In this document: positions 23,194-29,998 of the stretch, piece after piece
Numbering within the stretch: position 1 is the stretch's first letter
Layout of the letters: each line of letters starts with the position of its first letter
From: an uncultured Lachnospiraceae bacterium
GTDB lineage: Bacteria > Bacillota > Clostridia > Lachnospirales > Lachnospiraceae
DNA length: 29,998 nt
Assembly: GCA_947594085.1 (NCBI GenBank)
Contig: CANQEB010000001.1
Span: forward strand, 1 to 29,998
Direction: 5' to 3'
Notes under the pieces: model-generated
Seen by the model: the letters and a program-made list of their open reading frames with translations, nothing else
What the model was told of the DNA's origin: nothing
Databases searched by the model: none
Position numbers and translations under genes: made by a program

Positions 23194-24222
23194 TTAAAAT
23201 GGCATGCAACTATGTTGCGGTTTGCATTCAAATCTCTCAAATGGATAAATATACTCTGCCAGCTCTTTCTCAATCTGTTGAATATCGCCGGATAGTTCCG
23301 GGTGCTTTAAAAAAAGCTGTGTATTATTAATTGACACTGCAGGATCAAAATATTTCTTTCTTTCCCATCCATCTGTTGTAAATTCTAAAAAATCCATAAG
23401 TTTTCTCGCAGTTGCTTCATAATCATAAATCATGTTTTCATATCTTATACAACAAATATCAGTCCTATCTGGTATATTATTCCGGACAAGCTTATGGTAC
23501 TTAATAAAATTCTCTACATTATCCGTAGGAATAAAATTCCCTTTACTCTTTAGGTAACATTTTGCAAGTACATAAATATCTCTGGGATCTCTGTCCACCA
23601 GTACAGCTTTGGGAGAATCAAAAAATTTCATACTTCGTTGTGGTTCGTAGACGTCAAATGGCTGATTCAATAGAATAGTTTTGCTCAAATCAAAACCTAA
23701 CATTTCTATAATATCTCGCAAATAGTGTTTTACTTTATCGTAAAACTCTTTCGGATCAACAGATAAATACATGATACTACGCTTAGAATAGGGCCATTTT
23801 TTATCTGTTAATTTTTCATATAAACGAACAATTCTCAGTTTTACCCCAATTAAACGTTGATAAAACCACCGTTCACAATACTTTTCCAACGGAACATAGC
23901 CGCGCCAGGTCACCTGTGATAGCTCATCAATGAATTCCAGCGAGCGGGTTCTAAAGCAATTCCCGGTCAGTTTTCGATAATAGCTTCTTGGACTATCCAG
24001 ACCGCAGATAAGCTTCTTGTAATCTTTCAATGCTGCATTAGACGACAAATATCTTGTCTTTCTAATTAATAATTGATATTCAAGGTCCTGAATTCCATGC
24101 GGCAGATATAAAAAATCAAACTCCGGAATATTCAAATTGCAACTGCATGTGTTCCATTCACACAAAAAGTCCAACACAGCTCCACTTCCACTATAGCCAT
24201 AACCGCAAACGCCGATTACCAT
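23194..24222 (-). CDS. Sulfotransferase-like protein of the capsule locus
   Basis: A 342-residue cytoplasmic protein resembling the sulfotransferase superfamily. The N-terminus has a P-loop-like CGYGYSGSGAVLDFL at 6-20, where the 5'-phosphosulfate-binding loop sits in these enzymes, and AVLVDRDPRDIYVL with RDPRD at 211-215, matching the 3'-phosphate-binding block. GAGAAGGG lies about 7 bases before ATG 24222. It would transfer sulfate from PAPS to a sugar hydroxyl (or conceivably another acceptor). No PAPS synthesis genes are in the window. Very AT-rich, like its neighbours up to 28.8 kb. An alternative is a related P-loop kinase-like transferase; the fold call is moderate, the substrate unknown. 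Confidence 0.7.
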   Translation of the reverse strand: MVIGVCGYGYSGSGAVLDFLCEWNTCSCNLNIPEFDFLYLPHGIQDLEYQLLIRKTRYLSSNAALKDYKKLICGLDSPRSYYRKLTGNCFRTRSLEFIDELSQVTWRGYVPLEKYCERWFYQRLIGVKLRIVRLYEKLTDKKWPYSKRSIMYLSVDPKEFYDKVKHYLRDIIEMLGFDLSKTILLNQPFDVYEPQRSMKFFDSPKAVLVDRDPRDIYVLAKCYLKSKGNFIPTDNVENFIKYHKLVRNNIPDRTDICCIRYENMIYDYEATARKLMDFLEFTTDGWERKKYFDPAVSINNTQLFLKHPELSGDIQQIEKELAEYIYPFERFECKPQHSCMPF

Positions 24223-24251
24223 CGTTTTCCCTTCTCTACATAATAAAATGT

Positions 24252-25451
24252 TTAATAAAAAACAAACTTGATTTTTGGTTCTCTGCCCGGTATATTATCA
24301 AGCTGCTTTTCTATCTCTTCAATATGATATGCTATAGTAATAATACCAAAGAGCATAGTCATTGTTGTAATCGCTTCAATTTGTCCAACAATAAAAAAGC
24401 ATAATAGTGTATCTAAAATGATAAATTTATATTTTCTATTATTAGCGTTAGCCAATGAACCATTTAATAATATGAGAATACGCAAAAAACTTATCATCCC
24501 CACAATTCCGGATTGATATAAAATTTGCAAAAAATGATTATGGCAATGCGAGAACCCATTTAATCGCAAGCGAGTAATATCCGTATCTACATATCCCCAT
24601 CCCAACAATGGGCGTTGAATAAACATGTGAATGGCAATGTCCCATCTGCTGGTTCGGTTTGAAAAAGTCAAACTTTTCCCCAGAATATCAACTATAAGCC
24701 ATTTAAACAAAATTTGAATACGTGCAACAACAATGGCAAAGAAAAATGCTATATGTACGCCTAATATTGTCCATACGTTCAACATGAGGCTGCTGTTTGT
24801 TACCTCAGAAAAAATCCACAAAAAAATCCAAACCGTCACCGCAACAACCGATGCCCCCGAAAACGTAATGTATATAGAAGCAGAATAAATAATGATCATA
24901 CACAACTTTGCTAAAAAAGATAGTTGCCTGTATTCTGCATATATTATCCCCACGCATAGCGCCGGAAAAATGAAATTGTAATGAGTATTGTCGTATCCTA
25001 GAAGCCAGTTATTTGTAAAAGATGTTACATACATTCCCTGGGGAAAAAAGCAAACAGCAATTAGATTAGAAATTACCACTATACCCAAAATATAATGAAG
25101 AAACGTCACTAGCATTCTGCCATCATATTCTATCAACAACTCTATTAGCATACAAAAAGCGATCATCTTTCCAAATGTAACAAAATAATGCCAGTAATCG
25201 CCTCGATTAATTAATGTACTTAACAAAGAAACTCCCATATATGCTATTATTGCAAGCATAATTTTTGACCATTTACCATTCAAAACGTATATCATTAAGG
25301 TTATCATGACTGATATCATAATCCATGCATCTATAATCCTATCGAGTTCTGGAAATAAATGCAGAATTCCAGGTGGGCATAAATGCGGTAAAATCAATAG
25401 CATAAAAATACCCTTTCTCAAAAAAATTGAAGTTCTCTCAACCATATACAA
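24252..25451 (-). CDS. O-antigen/capsule polymerase (Wzy-like)
   Basis: A roughly 399-residue membrane protein with about ten hydrophobic segments and a large external loop holding the Wzy_C-type features: SNRTSRWDIAIHMF, RPLLGWGY and HCHNHFLQILYQSGIVG (residues about 275-330). It should polymerise lipid-linked repeat units outside the membrane together with the Wzx-like flippase. GGGAG lies 6 bases before a TTG at 25451 and 12 bases before an ATG at 25445, so a TTG start is favoured but not certain. GC content is very low; one 60-base line (24421-24480) has 12 G/C. Confidence 0.85.
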   Translation of the reverse strand: MYMVERTSIFLRKGIFMLLILPHLCPPGILHLFPELDRIIDAWIMISVMITLMIYVLNGKWSKIMLAIIAYMGVSLLSTLINRGDYWHYFVTFGKMIAFCMLIELLIEYDGRMLVTFLHYILGIVVISNLIAVCFFPQGMYVTSFTNNWLLGYDNTHYNFIFPALCVGIIYAEYRQLSFLAKLCMIIIYSASIYITFSGASVVAVTVWIFLWIFSEVTNSSLMLNVWTILGVHIAFFFAIVVARIQILFKWLIVDILGKSLTFSNRTSRWDIAIHMFIQRPLLGWGYVDTDITRLRLNGFSHCHNHFLQILYQSGIVGMISFLRILILLNGSLANANNRKYKFIILDTLLCFFIVGQIEAITTMTMLFGIITIAYHIEEIEKQLDNIPGREPKIKFVFY

Positions 25452-25517
25452 TCACAACTCCCAGTTAAATTTCATAATCATCGCTTCGAAAAAATAAAAT
25501 TATATCTTCTAAATATT

Positions 25518-26645
25518 TTATCCATATAATTTTTCCAATGCTTGTGCTGTTAATCTATTTTCATATCCTGCTTCTTGAACTTTGTGCCAAGCTTCTTCTC
25601 GCTTCACGCGATAATTCATATTTCTATATCTAAGAATATGGTCAACCCATACTCCTGGATTATTTAAAGGAAGAAATTCCACCTTACCAGATATATCTGC
25701 CTCCTTGGGCACCTGATTGGAGACAATACAAGGCAACCCTGATGCCTGTGCCTCAAGGTTGACAATCCCAAACCCTTCCCAGAAGCTTGGCAAAACAAAT
25801 ACATCCATTGCACAGTAGAATTTATTTGTTTCTACGGTTACTCCTGCAAAAACAACTTTTTTCTCCAATCCTAAGTCTTTTACAAGCGCATGTACCTCCT
25901 TTTCCAGATCGCCTTCTCCCAATAACAACAATTTTGCCGTTTTGCACTTTTGTATTATTTCATAGAATACTTTTATTAAAAATCGATGATTTTTCTGTTC
26001 TGCAAAGCGTCCTACGTGGCCAATGACAAAATCTTCGGCAGAAAAATCAAGCACTTCACGACATTTATAGCGCGCATCTATGCTAAATTTAAACCTATAG
26101 GCATCTATTCCATTTTTCATTATTATTGCTTTTTCTGCAAATTTTTTACCATACAATGAAATTGCTGCCGGATAAGAACATGCTATCAAATCTGTCGCAT
26201 TTGCTAAGAGCATTTTACGAAAACCTGCCCGCACAATATCTTCTCTCCGCCCTGTATTATGCGAATGTGAAATGCGCTTCTTGATTCCAAAAAGACGGCC
26301 TATTAGCACTGAATAGGCTTGTACAGAAATAGGATCTGTATTTACGTGAATAACATCATAATGCTTTTGTCTGCATAAATATATAAGATGTTTTAAAAAT
26401 CTAATATGAAACAATATCTTTTCCAAGATAAATGTATTTTTTTCAATTTTTTTCATTCCGAGCTCAATAAAATTAATTCCCATCTCTTTCATTTGTTCTG
26501 CGCCTATATGATTTACAATCTTGCCCGGACATATATAATCCAAAGAATACTTTGATACATCTATAATTCCTAACGCATTAGTTAAGAAATTCTCTGTACC
26601 GCCTGTATTGAAATTTATTGTGCCTACCAAAAGAATCCTTTTCAT
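25518..26645 (-). CDS. GT4 family glycosyltransferase
   Basis: A 375-residue GT-B retaining glycosyltransferase. Seen: the glycine-rich N-terminal loop GTINFNTGGTENFL at 8-21, IGHVGRFAEQKNH at about 208-220 (start of the GT4 C-terminal domain), and the nucleotide-sugar binding E-x7-E motif in FWEGFGIVNLEAQASGLP at about 290-307. It should add a hexose to the lipid-linked repeat unit on the inner face of the membrane. Donor and acceptor cannot be read. An AAAGGGA sits only one base before ATG 26645, an unusually tight spacing. Confidence 0.9.
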   Translation of the reverse strand: MKRILLVGTINFNTGGTENFLTNALGIIDVSKYSLDYICPGKIVNHIGAEQMKEMGINFIELGMKKIEKNTFILEKILFHIRFLKHLIYLCRQKHYDVIHVNTDPISVQAYSVLIGRLFGIKKRISHSHNTGRREDIVRAGFRKMLLANATDLIACSYPAAISLYGKKFAEKAIIMKNGIDAYRFKFSIDARYKCREVLDFSAEDFVIGHVGRFAEQKNHRFLIKVFYEIIQKCKTAKLLLLGEGDLEKEVHALVKDLGLEKKVVFAGVTVETNKFYCAMDVFVLPSFWEGFGIVNLEAQASGLPCIVSNQVPKEADISGKVEFLPLNNPGVWVDHILRYRNMNYRVKREEAWHKVQEAGYENRLTAQALEKLYG

Positions 26646-26677
26646 TCCCTTTGCACACGTCCTTATATAAATATTTA

Positions 26678-27703
26678 TTATTTTTCAAATAAAGATTTCT
26701 TTGGCAAAATATGATTAAATGCATTAATTACTATGTTTTTATTTTTTAAAAAATCCTTTTGTGTCATTTCCCCATCATTGAGCACAACTATTTTACCCCT
26801 TTGCTTTTTTATATAAGCTACGCAATCCTGAATACTATCCCTGTCCTTTTCGATAAAAAATGTCTTTCCAATATTAGCTTTCCGCGGGACAAAATTTCCA
26901 CTTGCCAGTTGCCAGTTTCTCATAACCCACTGATTATAATCTAATTTTGTCCGAAAACGATTATTACACGTCTCTTGAAGCAAATCCGGCTCCATTTCCC
27001 AAATAATGTCAAAAGTACTTTTTAAAAAGGAACTTGGCAAATGATACTGCAGAATACCAGGAAATCTGGGACATGGCAATAAATACAGAGTCCTCAGCAA
27101 ATCTTTCCCATATTTCAAATTAAACCATTTGCCTGGGTTCTTTCGGATAACCTGATGCATGTTAAAGTATTTATTTGTTATCTGGATTGCCTGTTGCGGG
27201 TAATAATTGAATCCAGCGTTTATCTCAGGGCAATGCACACTTAAGACAGCAGAATCACAAGGAAGACCATTTTTAAAGAAATCTGTCTCCTTAGTCTCAT
27301 TGATCAAAAACATATCATCATTAAAATAGACAAACTGTTCCGATAGTCCTTTAATCTTATGCAAGTTCAATTCTAATGGCTGACTATTAAACGTAGGTAA
27401 ATAGCGATCAGGCATATAATCTGTATGCTTCACAATCACCAGCTTGGGATGGTCTGTGTTAAGCCATGGAGGAAGATGTCCCCATGTGACAAAAAAAATT
27501 TTGTGTACCCATGGAGCAAACTTTTCTACACCTCGGAACCAATACTGAAGATTATCCCAATCGCGATATCTCTGTGGTCTGGTATCCGTCTGCTGCCCCG
27601 GTATATATTTATTTTTTTCCTTCTGCCATTTAGGATCATTCCCGTCTACCCATAAAATCACAAAATCAATTGGCAGATTTTCCAATACATTTTTGCTAAT
27701 CAT
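26678..27703 (-). CDS. Stealth family capsule phosphotransferase
   Basis: A 341-residue Stealth protein, the family that transfers sugar-1-phosphate from UDP-sugars in making phosphodiester-linked capsules (relatives: bacterial hexose-1-phosphate transferases and human GNPTAB). Conserved regions in order: CR1 IDFVILWVDGNDPKW at 12-26; CR2 with RDWDNLQYWFRGVEKFAPW at 47-65, FFVTWGHLPPWLN and FVYFNDDMFL at about 124-133; CR3 around LPSSFLKSTFDIIWEME; and a CR4-like end with NAFN. There is no recognisable ribosome binding site ahead of ATG 27703; an 8-bp hairpin lies 17-36 bases upstream. It predicts a phosphodiester in the polymer. In this locus it is also the best visible candidate to attach the nucleotide-activated phosphonate. 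Confidence 0.88.
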   Translation of the reverse strand: MISKNVLENLPIDFVILWVDGNDPKWQKEKNKYIPGQQTDTRPQRYRDWDNLQYWFRGVEKFAPWVHKIFFVTWGHLPPWLNTDHPKLVIVKHTDYMPDRYLPTFNSQPLELNLHKIKGLSEQFVYFNDDMFLINETKETDFFKNGLPCDSAVLSVHCPEINAGFNYYPQQAIQITNKYFNMHQVIRKNPGKWFNLKYGKDLLRTLYLLPCPRFPGILQYHLPSSFLKSTFDIIWEMEPDLLQETCNNRFRTKLDYNQWVMRNWQLASGNFVPRKANIGKTFFIEKDRDSIQDCVAYIKKQRGKIVVLNDGEMTQKDFLKNKNIVINAFNHILPKKSLFEK

Positions 27704-27719
27704 ATTTATTAGATTTCAT

Positions 27720-27739
27720 GATGTTTTATCGAAAACATC
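27720..27739 (-). other. Intergenic hairpin between GT2 and Stealth genes
   Basis: GATGTTTT-ATCG-AAAACATC: a perfect 8-bp stem with a 4-base loop. It lacks a T-run, so it is more likely an mRNA processing or stability element, or a weak attenuator, than a full terminator. Confidence 0.3.
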
Positions 27740-27773
27740 TACACTCCATTCCCTCAGTGTATTCTCTCAATTT

Positions 27774-28835
27774 CTATCTATTATCTTTCAATCGATGAAA
27801 TATCGCCGGGTTATATTTCCTTATCTGATAAATCAATTTCCCCATCACATACGCTCCTGAAGGCCAGTTCCAGCGTATTGGGAGAACAAATATCCTCATC
27901 TTTACGGAACGGCATCTGTCATACTGCACCGCTTCCCTGACATCCGGATGTCCGATCAATGCTTTGATTTTTCTATACTTTTGCTTGGCAGTAAGTTGCT
28001 TTTCTGCATGGAAAAGGTTCTCGATACAACCTGCAATCCGCTCGACAAATTCCCGGCTCGTGTATTCCCTGGCCTTCTCGTCCCACACCCCAAGTTCCTT
28101 AAAATGATACTGAAATTCTTGATATTCTTTATATCTGATATCAAAAAAATTTTCCCTATACTTTTCTGTTGTAGATCCGACACGTTCCCGCACATAATCG
28201 TACAGGCAACATTCGGTAAAAGCTACCGACTGTGTTTTGGATAAGAATAGCCGATTAAAAACACGATCTTCCGTATAGACATGACCATCCCGAAACCGTA
28301 TTCCATATTTACGGATTGTTCCCATACGATAAAGCTTATGCCAGACATAAGAGAGCATTTCTGCATCCCATATATCAATATAATCATTTTTTATGTCTTC
28401 TAAGCTATAGTAGACAGACGCACGCCAAGTCTTATTTTCTAGGTAATCCTGTCCTTTCTCAGAGCCTTCGACCTTTATTCGATAGCCGCAGACCGCCATA
28501 TCTGTATGTTTTTCTTCTATTACGGAAACCAACGTTTCAATCATTTCCGGATGATACTCGTCGTCTACATCCAAAAATATAATATACGCACCTTTCGCTG
28601 CATCAAGTCCTGCGTTTCTTGCCCTTGCGGTCCCCCCATTTTCCTGATTAATCAGTCTAAACCGCTCATCCTCTGTTACAACTTTTTTGCATACGTTCAA
28701 ACTTTGATCTGTCGATCCGTCATTTACAAAGAATACTTCTATATTCTGATAGGTTTGGCTGCAAAGGTATCTCGCGCAGTTTTCAATGTATTTTTCTCCG
28801 TTATAAACGGGAATAACAATACTAACCAGTTCCAT
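27774..28835 (-). CDS. GT2 family glycosyltransferase
   Basis: A GT-A inverting glycosyltransferase of about 353 residues. Seen: VSIVIPVYNGEKYIENC at the N-terminus, FFVNDGSTDQSL at about 31-42, ARNAGLDAAKGAYIIFLDVDDEYHP with the metal-binding D-x-D at about 91-93, and VYTEDRVFNRLF with the catalytic Glu-Asp. It should extend the lipid-linked repeat unit in the cytoplasm. The start is taken at ATG 28835 (MELVSIV, the usual family N-terminus); a GTG at 28847 has AAGGA 5 bases upstream and would add four residues. The C-terminal helical part is rich in basic and aromatic residues. Confidence 0.9.
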   Translation of the reverse strand: MELVSIVIPVYNGEKYIENCARYLCSQTYQNIEVFFVNDGSTDQSLNVCKKVVTEDERFRLINQENGGTARARNAGLDAAKGAYIIFLDVDDEYHPEMIETLVSVIEEKHTDMAVCGYRIKVEGSEKGQDYLENKTWRASVYYSLEDIKNDYIDIWDAEMLSYVWHKLYRMGTIRKYGIRFRDGHVYTEDRVFNRLFLSKTQSVAFTECCLYDYVRERVGSTTEKYRENFFDIRYKEYQEFQYHFKELGVWDEKAREYTSREFVERIAGCIENLFHAEKQLTAKQKYRKIKALIGHPDVREAVQYDRCRSVKMRIFVLPIRWNWPSGAYVMGKLIYQIRKYNPAIFHRLKDNR

Positions 28836-28887
28836 TTTCACCCACACACTTTTCCTTTTAGATCATATGTGTATTGAAAGAATTAAT

Positions 28888-29523
28888 TTAACAAGCACCA
28901 TCTCCACTGATTACACTGAAAAAAGTTTTACACAATATTTTTATATCATTCCATATGCTCTCTTCTTTAATATACTTCAGATCCAATTCTACCCACTGCT
29001 GAAAAGGTATTTTATTTCTTCCGCTGCACTGCCAATAACATGTCAGTCCTGGTTTGACCAGCATTCTCTGCCTCTGATACGCGTTCAACCTCGCTGTTTC
29101 ATACGTCGGCAATGGCCTTGGTCCGACAAAACTCATCTCTCCTCTCAGGATATTGACGAGCTGCGGCAATTCGTCCAGACTCATTCTTCTTAAAAATCGA
29201 CCGACACGTGTAATACGCGGATCATTCTTTATTTTAAAGGCCGGTCCGTCTAATTCATTCCGGAACTCTAACCCCTTCCGAAACTCTGGGGCATCCTGAA
29301 ACATTGTGCGGAATTTCCATATTATAAACACTTTTCCATTTAATCCGTTTCTCTCTTGGAAGAAAAGAACCGGACCCGGATTGTCGATAAATATTGCAAC
29401 AGCTATAAGCAAATGGGCAGGAACAAATATAATCAGGCCTATAATACTGAAAAAGATGTCAAACGCCCTCTTGCAAAAGCGATGCCCTGCTTTTCGATTG
29501 GGTATGACGATTTTCTCGTCCAT
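28888..29523 (-). CDS. Undecaprenyl-phosphate sugar phosphotransferase (initiating)
   Basis: A 211-residue WcaJ/CpsE-type bacterial sugar transferase core without the N-terminal multi-pass region. It starts the polymer by moving a sugar-1-phosphate from a UDP-sugar to undecaprenyl phosphate. The start at ATG 29523 ([11 protein letters not shown]) has GGGGTGAG 7 bases upstream. Seen: [17 protein letters not shown] (membrane hairpin), [24 protein letters not shown], then [19 protein letters not shown] with the catalytic Asp-Glu pair, SFVGPRPLP, and [14 protein letters not shown]. It follows the tyrosine kinase gene by 20 bases. Its A/T content is intermediate between the GC-rich kinase gene and the AT-rich genes downstream. 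The sugar it transfers cannot be decided. Confidence 0.93.
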   Translation of the reverse strand: MDEKIVIPNRKAGHRFCKRAFDIFFSIIGLIIFVPAHLLIAVAIFIDNPGPVLFFQERNGLNGKVFIIWKFRTMFQDAPEFRKGLEFRNELDGPAFKIKNDPRITRVGRFLRRMSLDELPQLVNILRGEMSFVGPRPLPTYETARLNAYQRQRMLVKPGLTCYWQCSGRNKIPFQQWVELDLKYIKEESIWNDIKILCKTFFSVISGDGAC

Positions 29524-29543
29524 CGATGTTCTCACCCCATATT

Positions 29544-29998
29544 TCAACGAATTGTTTTTTCATTGTCTTTTCCATAGTAAGAGCCGTAGTACTTCCCATA
29601 ATACCGCCCATAGTATTTCTTACTGGACAGCTCCACCTCATTCAGCACACACCCGAGAATCTTCGCTCCGGCTGCCTCGATCTGCCCTTTGATCCTCTGT
29701 GCCAGGCGGTAACTGACCTCACCGTCCCGCAACACCAGCACCACGCCGTCGCAGTTTCTGGACACCACCGCGGCGTCGATCACGCTCCCGACCGGGGGCG
29801 TATCGATAATGACAGCGTCAAAGACGTCCCTTGCGGCGCCGACGAGCAGGTGAAATTTTTCATTCCCAAGCAGCTCGCTCGGATTCGGGGGCTGCTGCCC
29901 CGCAAACATGATGTAGAGATCCTGCACGCTCGTCCGGTATATGATGTCGTCCATGGAACTGCGTCCGATCAGATAATGGGTTAAGCCGTACTCCGGTT
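29544..29998 (-). CDS. Capsule tyrosine kinase (CpsD/CapB-like), 5' end outside window
   Basis: Only the C-terminal 150 or so residues are in the window; the reading frame stays open to the right edge. The visible part includes GLTHYLIGRSSMDD, the AGQQPPNPSELLG block, and the Walker-type VIIDTPPVG with its Asp. The tail is a tyrosine-rich autophosphorylation cluster, KKYYGRYYGKYYGSYYGK, with eight tyrosines in about 20 residues. These kinases pair with a membrane adaptor (CpsC/Wzz-like) to control chain length and export; that partner and the Walker A motif lie beyond the edge. The gene has the GC-rich composition of the backbone, unlike the genes downstream. Confidence 0.9.
   Translation of the reverse strand, partial: PEYGLTHYLIGRSSMDDIIYRTSVQDLYIMFAGQQPPNPSELLGNEKFHLLVGAARDVFDAVIIDTPPVGSVIDAAVVSRNCDGVVLVLRDGEVSYRLAQRIKGQIEAAGAKILGCVLNEVELSSKKYYGRYYGKYYGSYYGKDNEKTIR

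Noticed and set aside
15274..29998. 2-aminoethylphosphonate pathway with LicD-type transfer
   Set aside because: No PLP-dependent transaminase and no LicD-like protein are encoded in the visible part; the reductase favours HEP.

Overview
The window looks like chromosome of a spore-forming, fairly GC-rich Lachnospiraceae-type clostridium (Bacillota). This rests on SpmB, a DegV protein, secreted proteins with tandem cell-wall-binding aromatic repeats, a PD-(D/E)XK (Rpn-like) nuclease of the kind found in many copies in that family, AGGAG-type ribosome binding sites and sigma-A promoters. There is no 16S gene or other decisive taxonomic marker. No rRNA, tRNA, IS element or CRISPR array was seen.

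Layout. (1) 1-4.8 kb: methionyl-tRNA synthetase (minus), then a membrane-anchored DUF885 metalloprotein and spmB (plus). (2) 4.8-10 kb: three related secreted transglutaminase-like proteins with cell-wall-binding repeats (all minus), interrupted by a DegV fatty-acid-binding protein (plus). (3) 10-13.7 kb: divergent cytoplasmic glycosidases, a GH3 beta-glucosidase/xylosidase (minus) and a GH5 endoglucanase-like enzyme (plus). (4) 13.6-15.3 kb: an Rpn-like nuclease gene between two ~98-bp direct repeats that are copies of its own 3' end plus terminator. It has a near-consensus promoter and a long leader with a stem next to the ribosome binding site. (5) 15.3-30 kb: the distal 14.7 kb of a capsule/exopolysaccharide operon, all minus strand. 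It is transcribed from the right edge: tyrosine kinase (cut by the window edge), initiating sugar transferase, GT2, Stealth phosphotransferase, GT4, Wzy-like polymerase, sulfotransferase-like protein, Wzx-like flippase, a three-domain nucleotidyltransferase/cytidylyltransferase/PEP mutase fusion, a phosphonoacetaldehyde-reductase-like alcohol dehydrogenase, phosphonopyruvate decarboxylase, galE and glf.

The most interesting system is the phosphonate branch inside the capsule operon. PEP mutase makes phosphonopyruvate, the decarboxylase makes phosphonoacetaldehyde, and the iron-type alcohol dehydrogenase should reduce it to 2-hydroxyethylphosphonate (HEP). No aminotransferase for 2-aminoethylphosphonate is present. 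Two nucleotidyltransferase domains fused to the mutase probably activate the phosphonate as a CMP ester, which would then be attached to the glycan. No LicD-type transferase is visible. The Stealth protein is a chemically sensible candidate, because attack on the distal phosphorus with release of a nucleoside monophosphate is the same type of reaction. Glf and GalE suggest a galactofuranose-containing polymer, and the sulfotransferase-like gene may add a second anionic group.

The operon is a mosaic. The flippase-to-GT2 segment is strikingly AT-rich, while the phosphonate genes, galE and glf return to the GC-richer base composition of the rest of the window. The junction falls exactly where the flippase stop codon overlaps the PEP mutase start codon.
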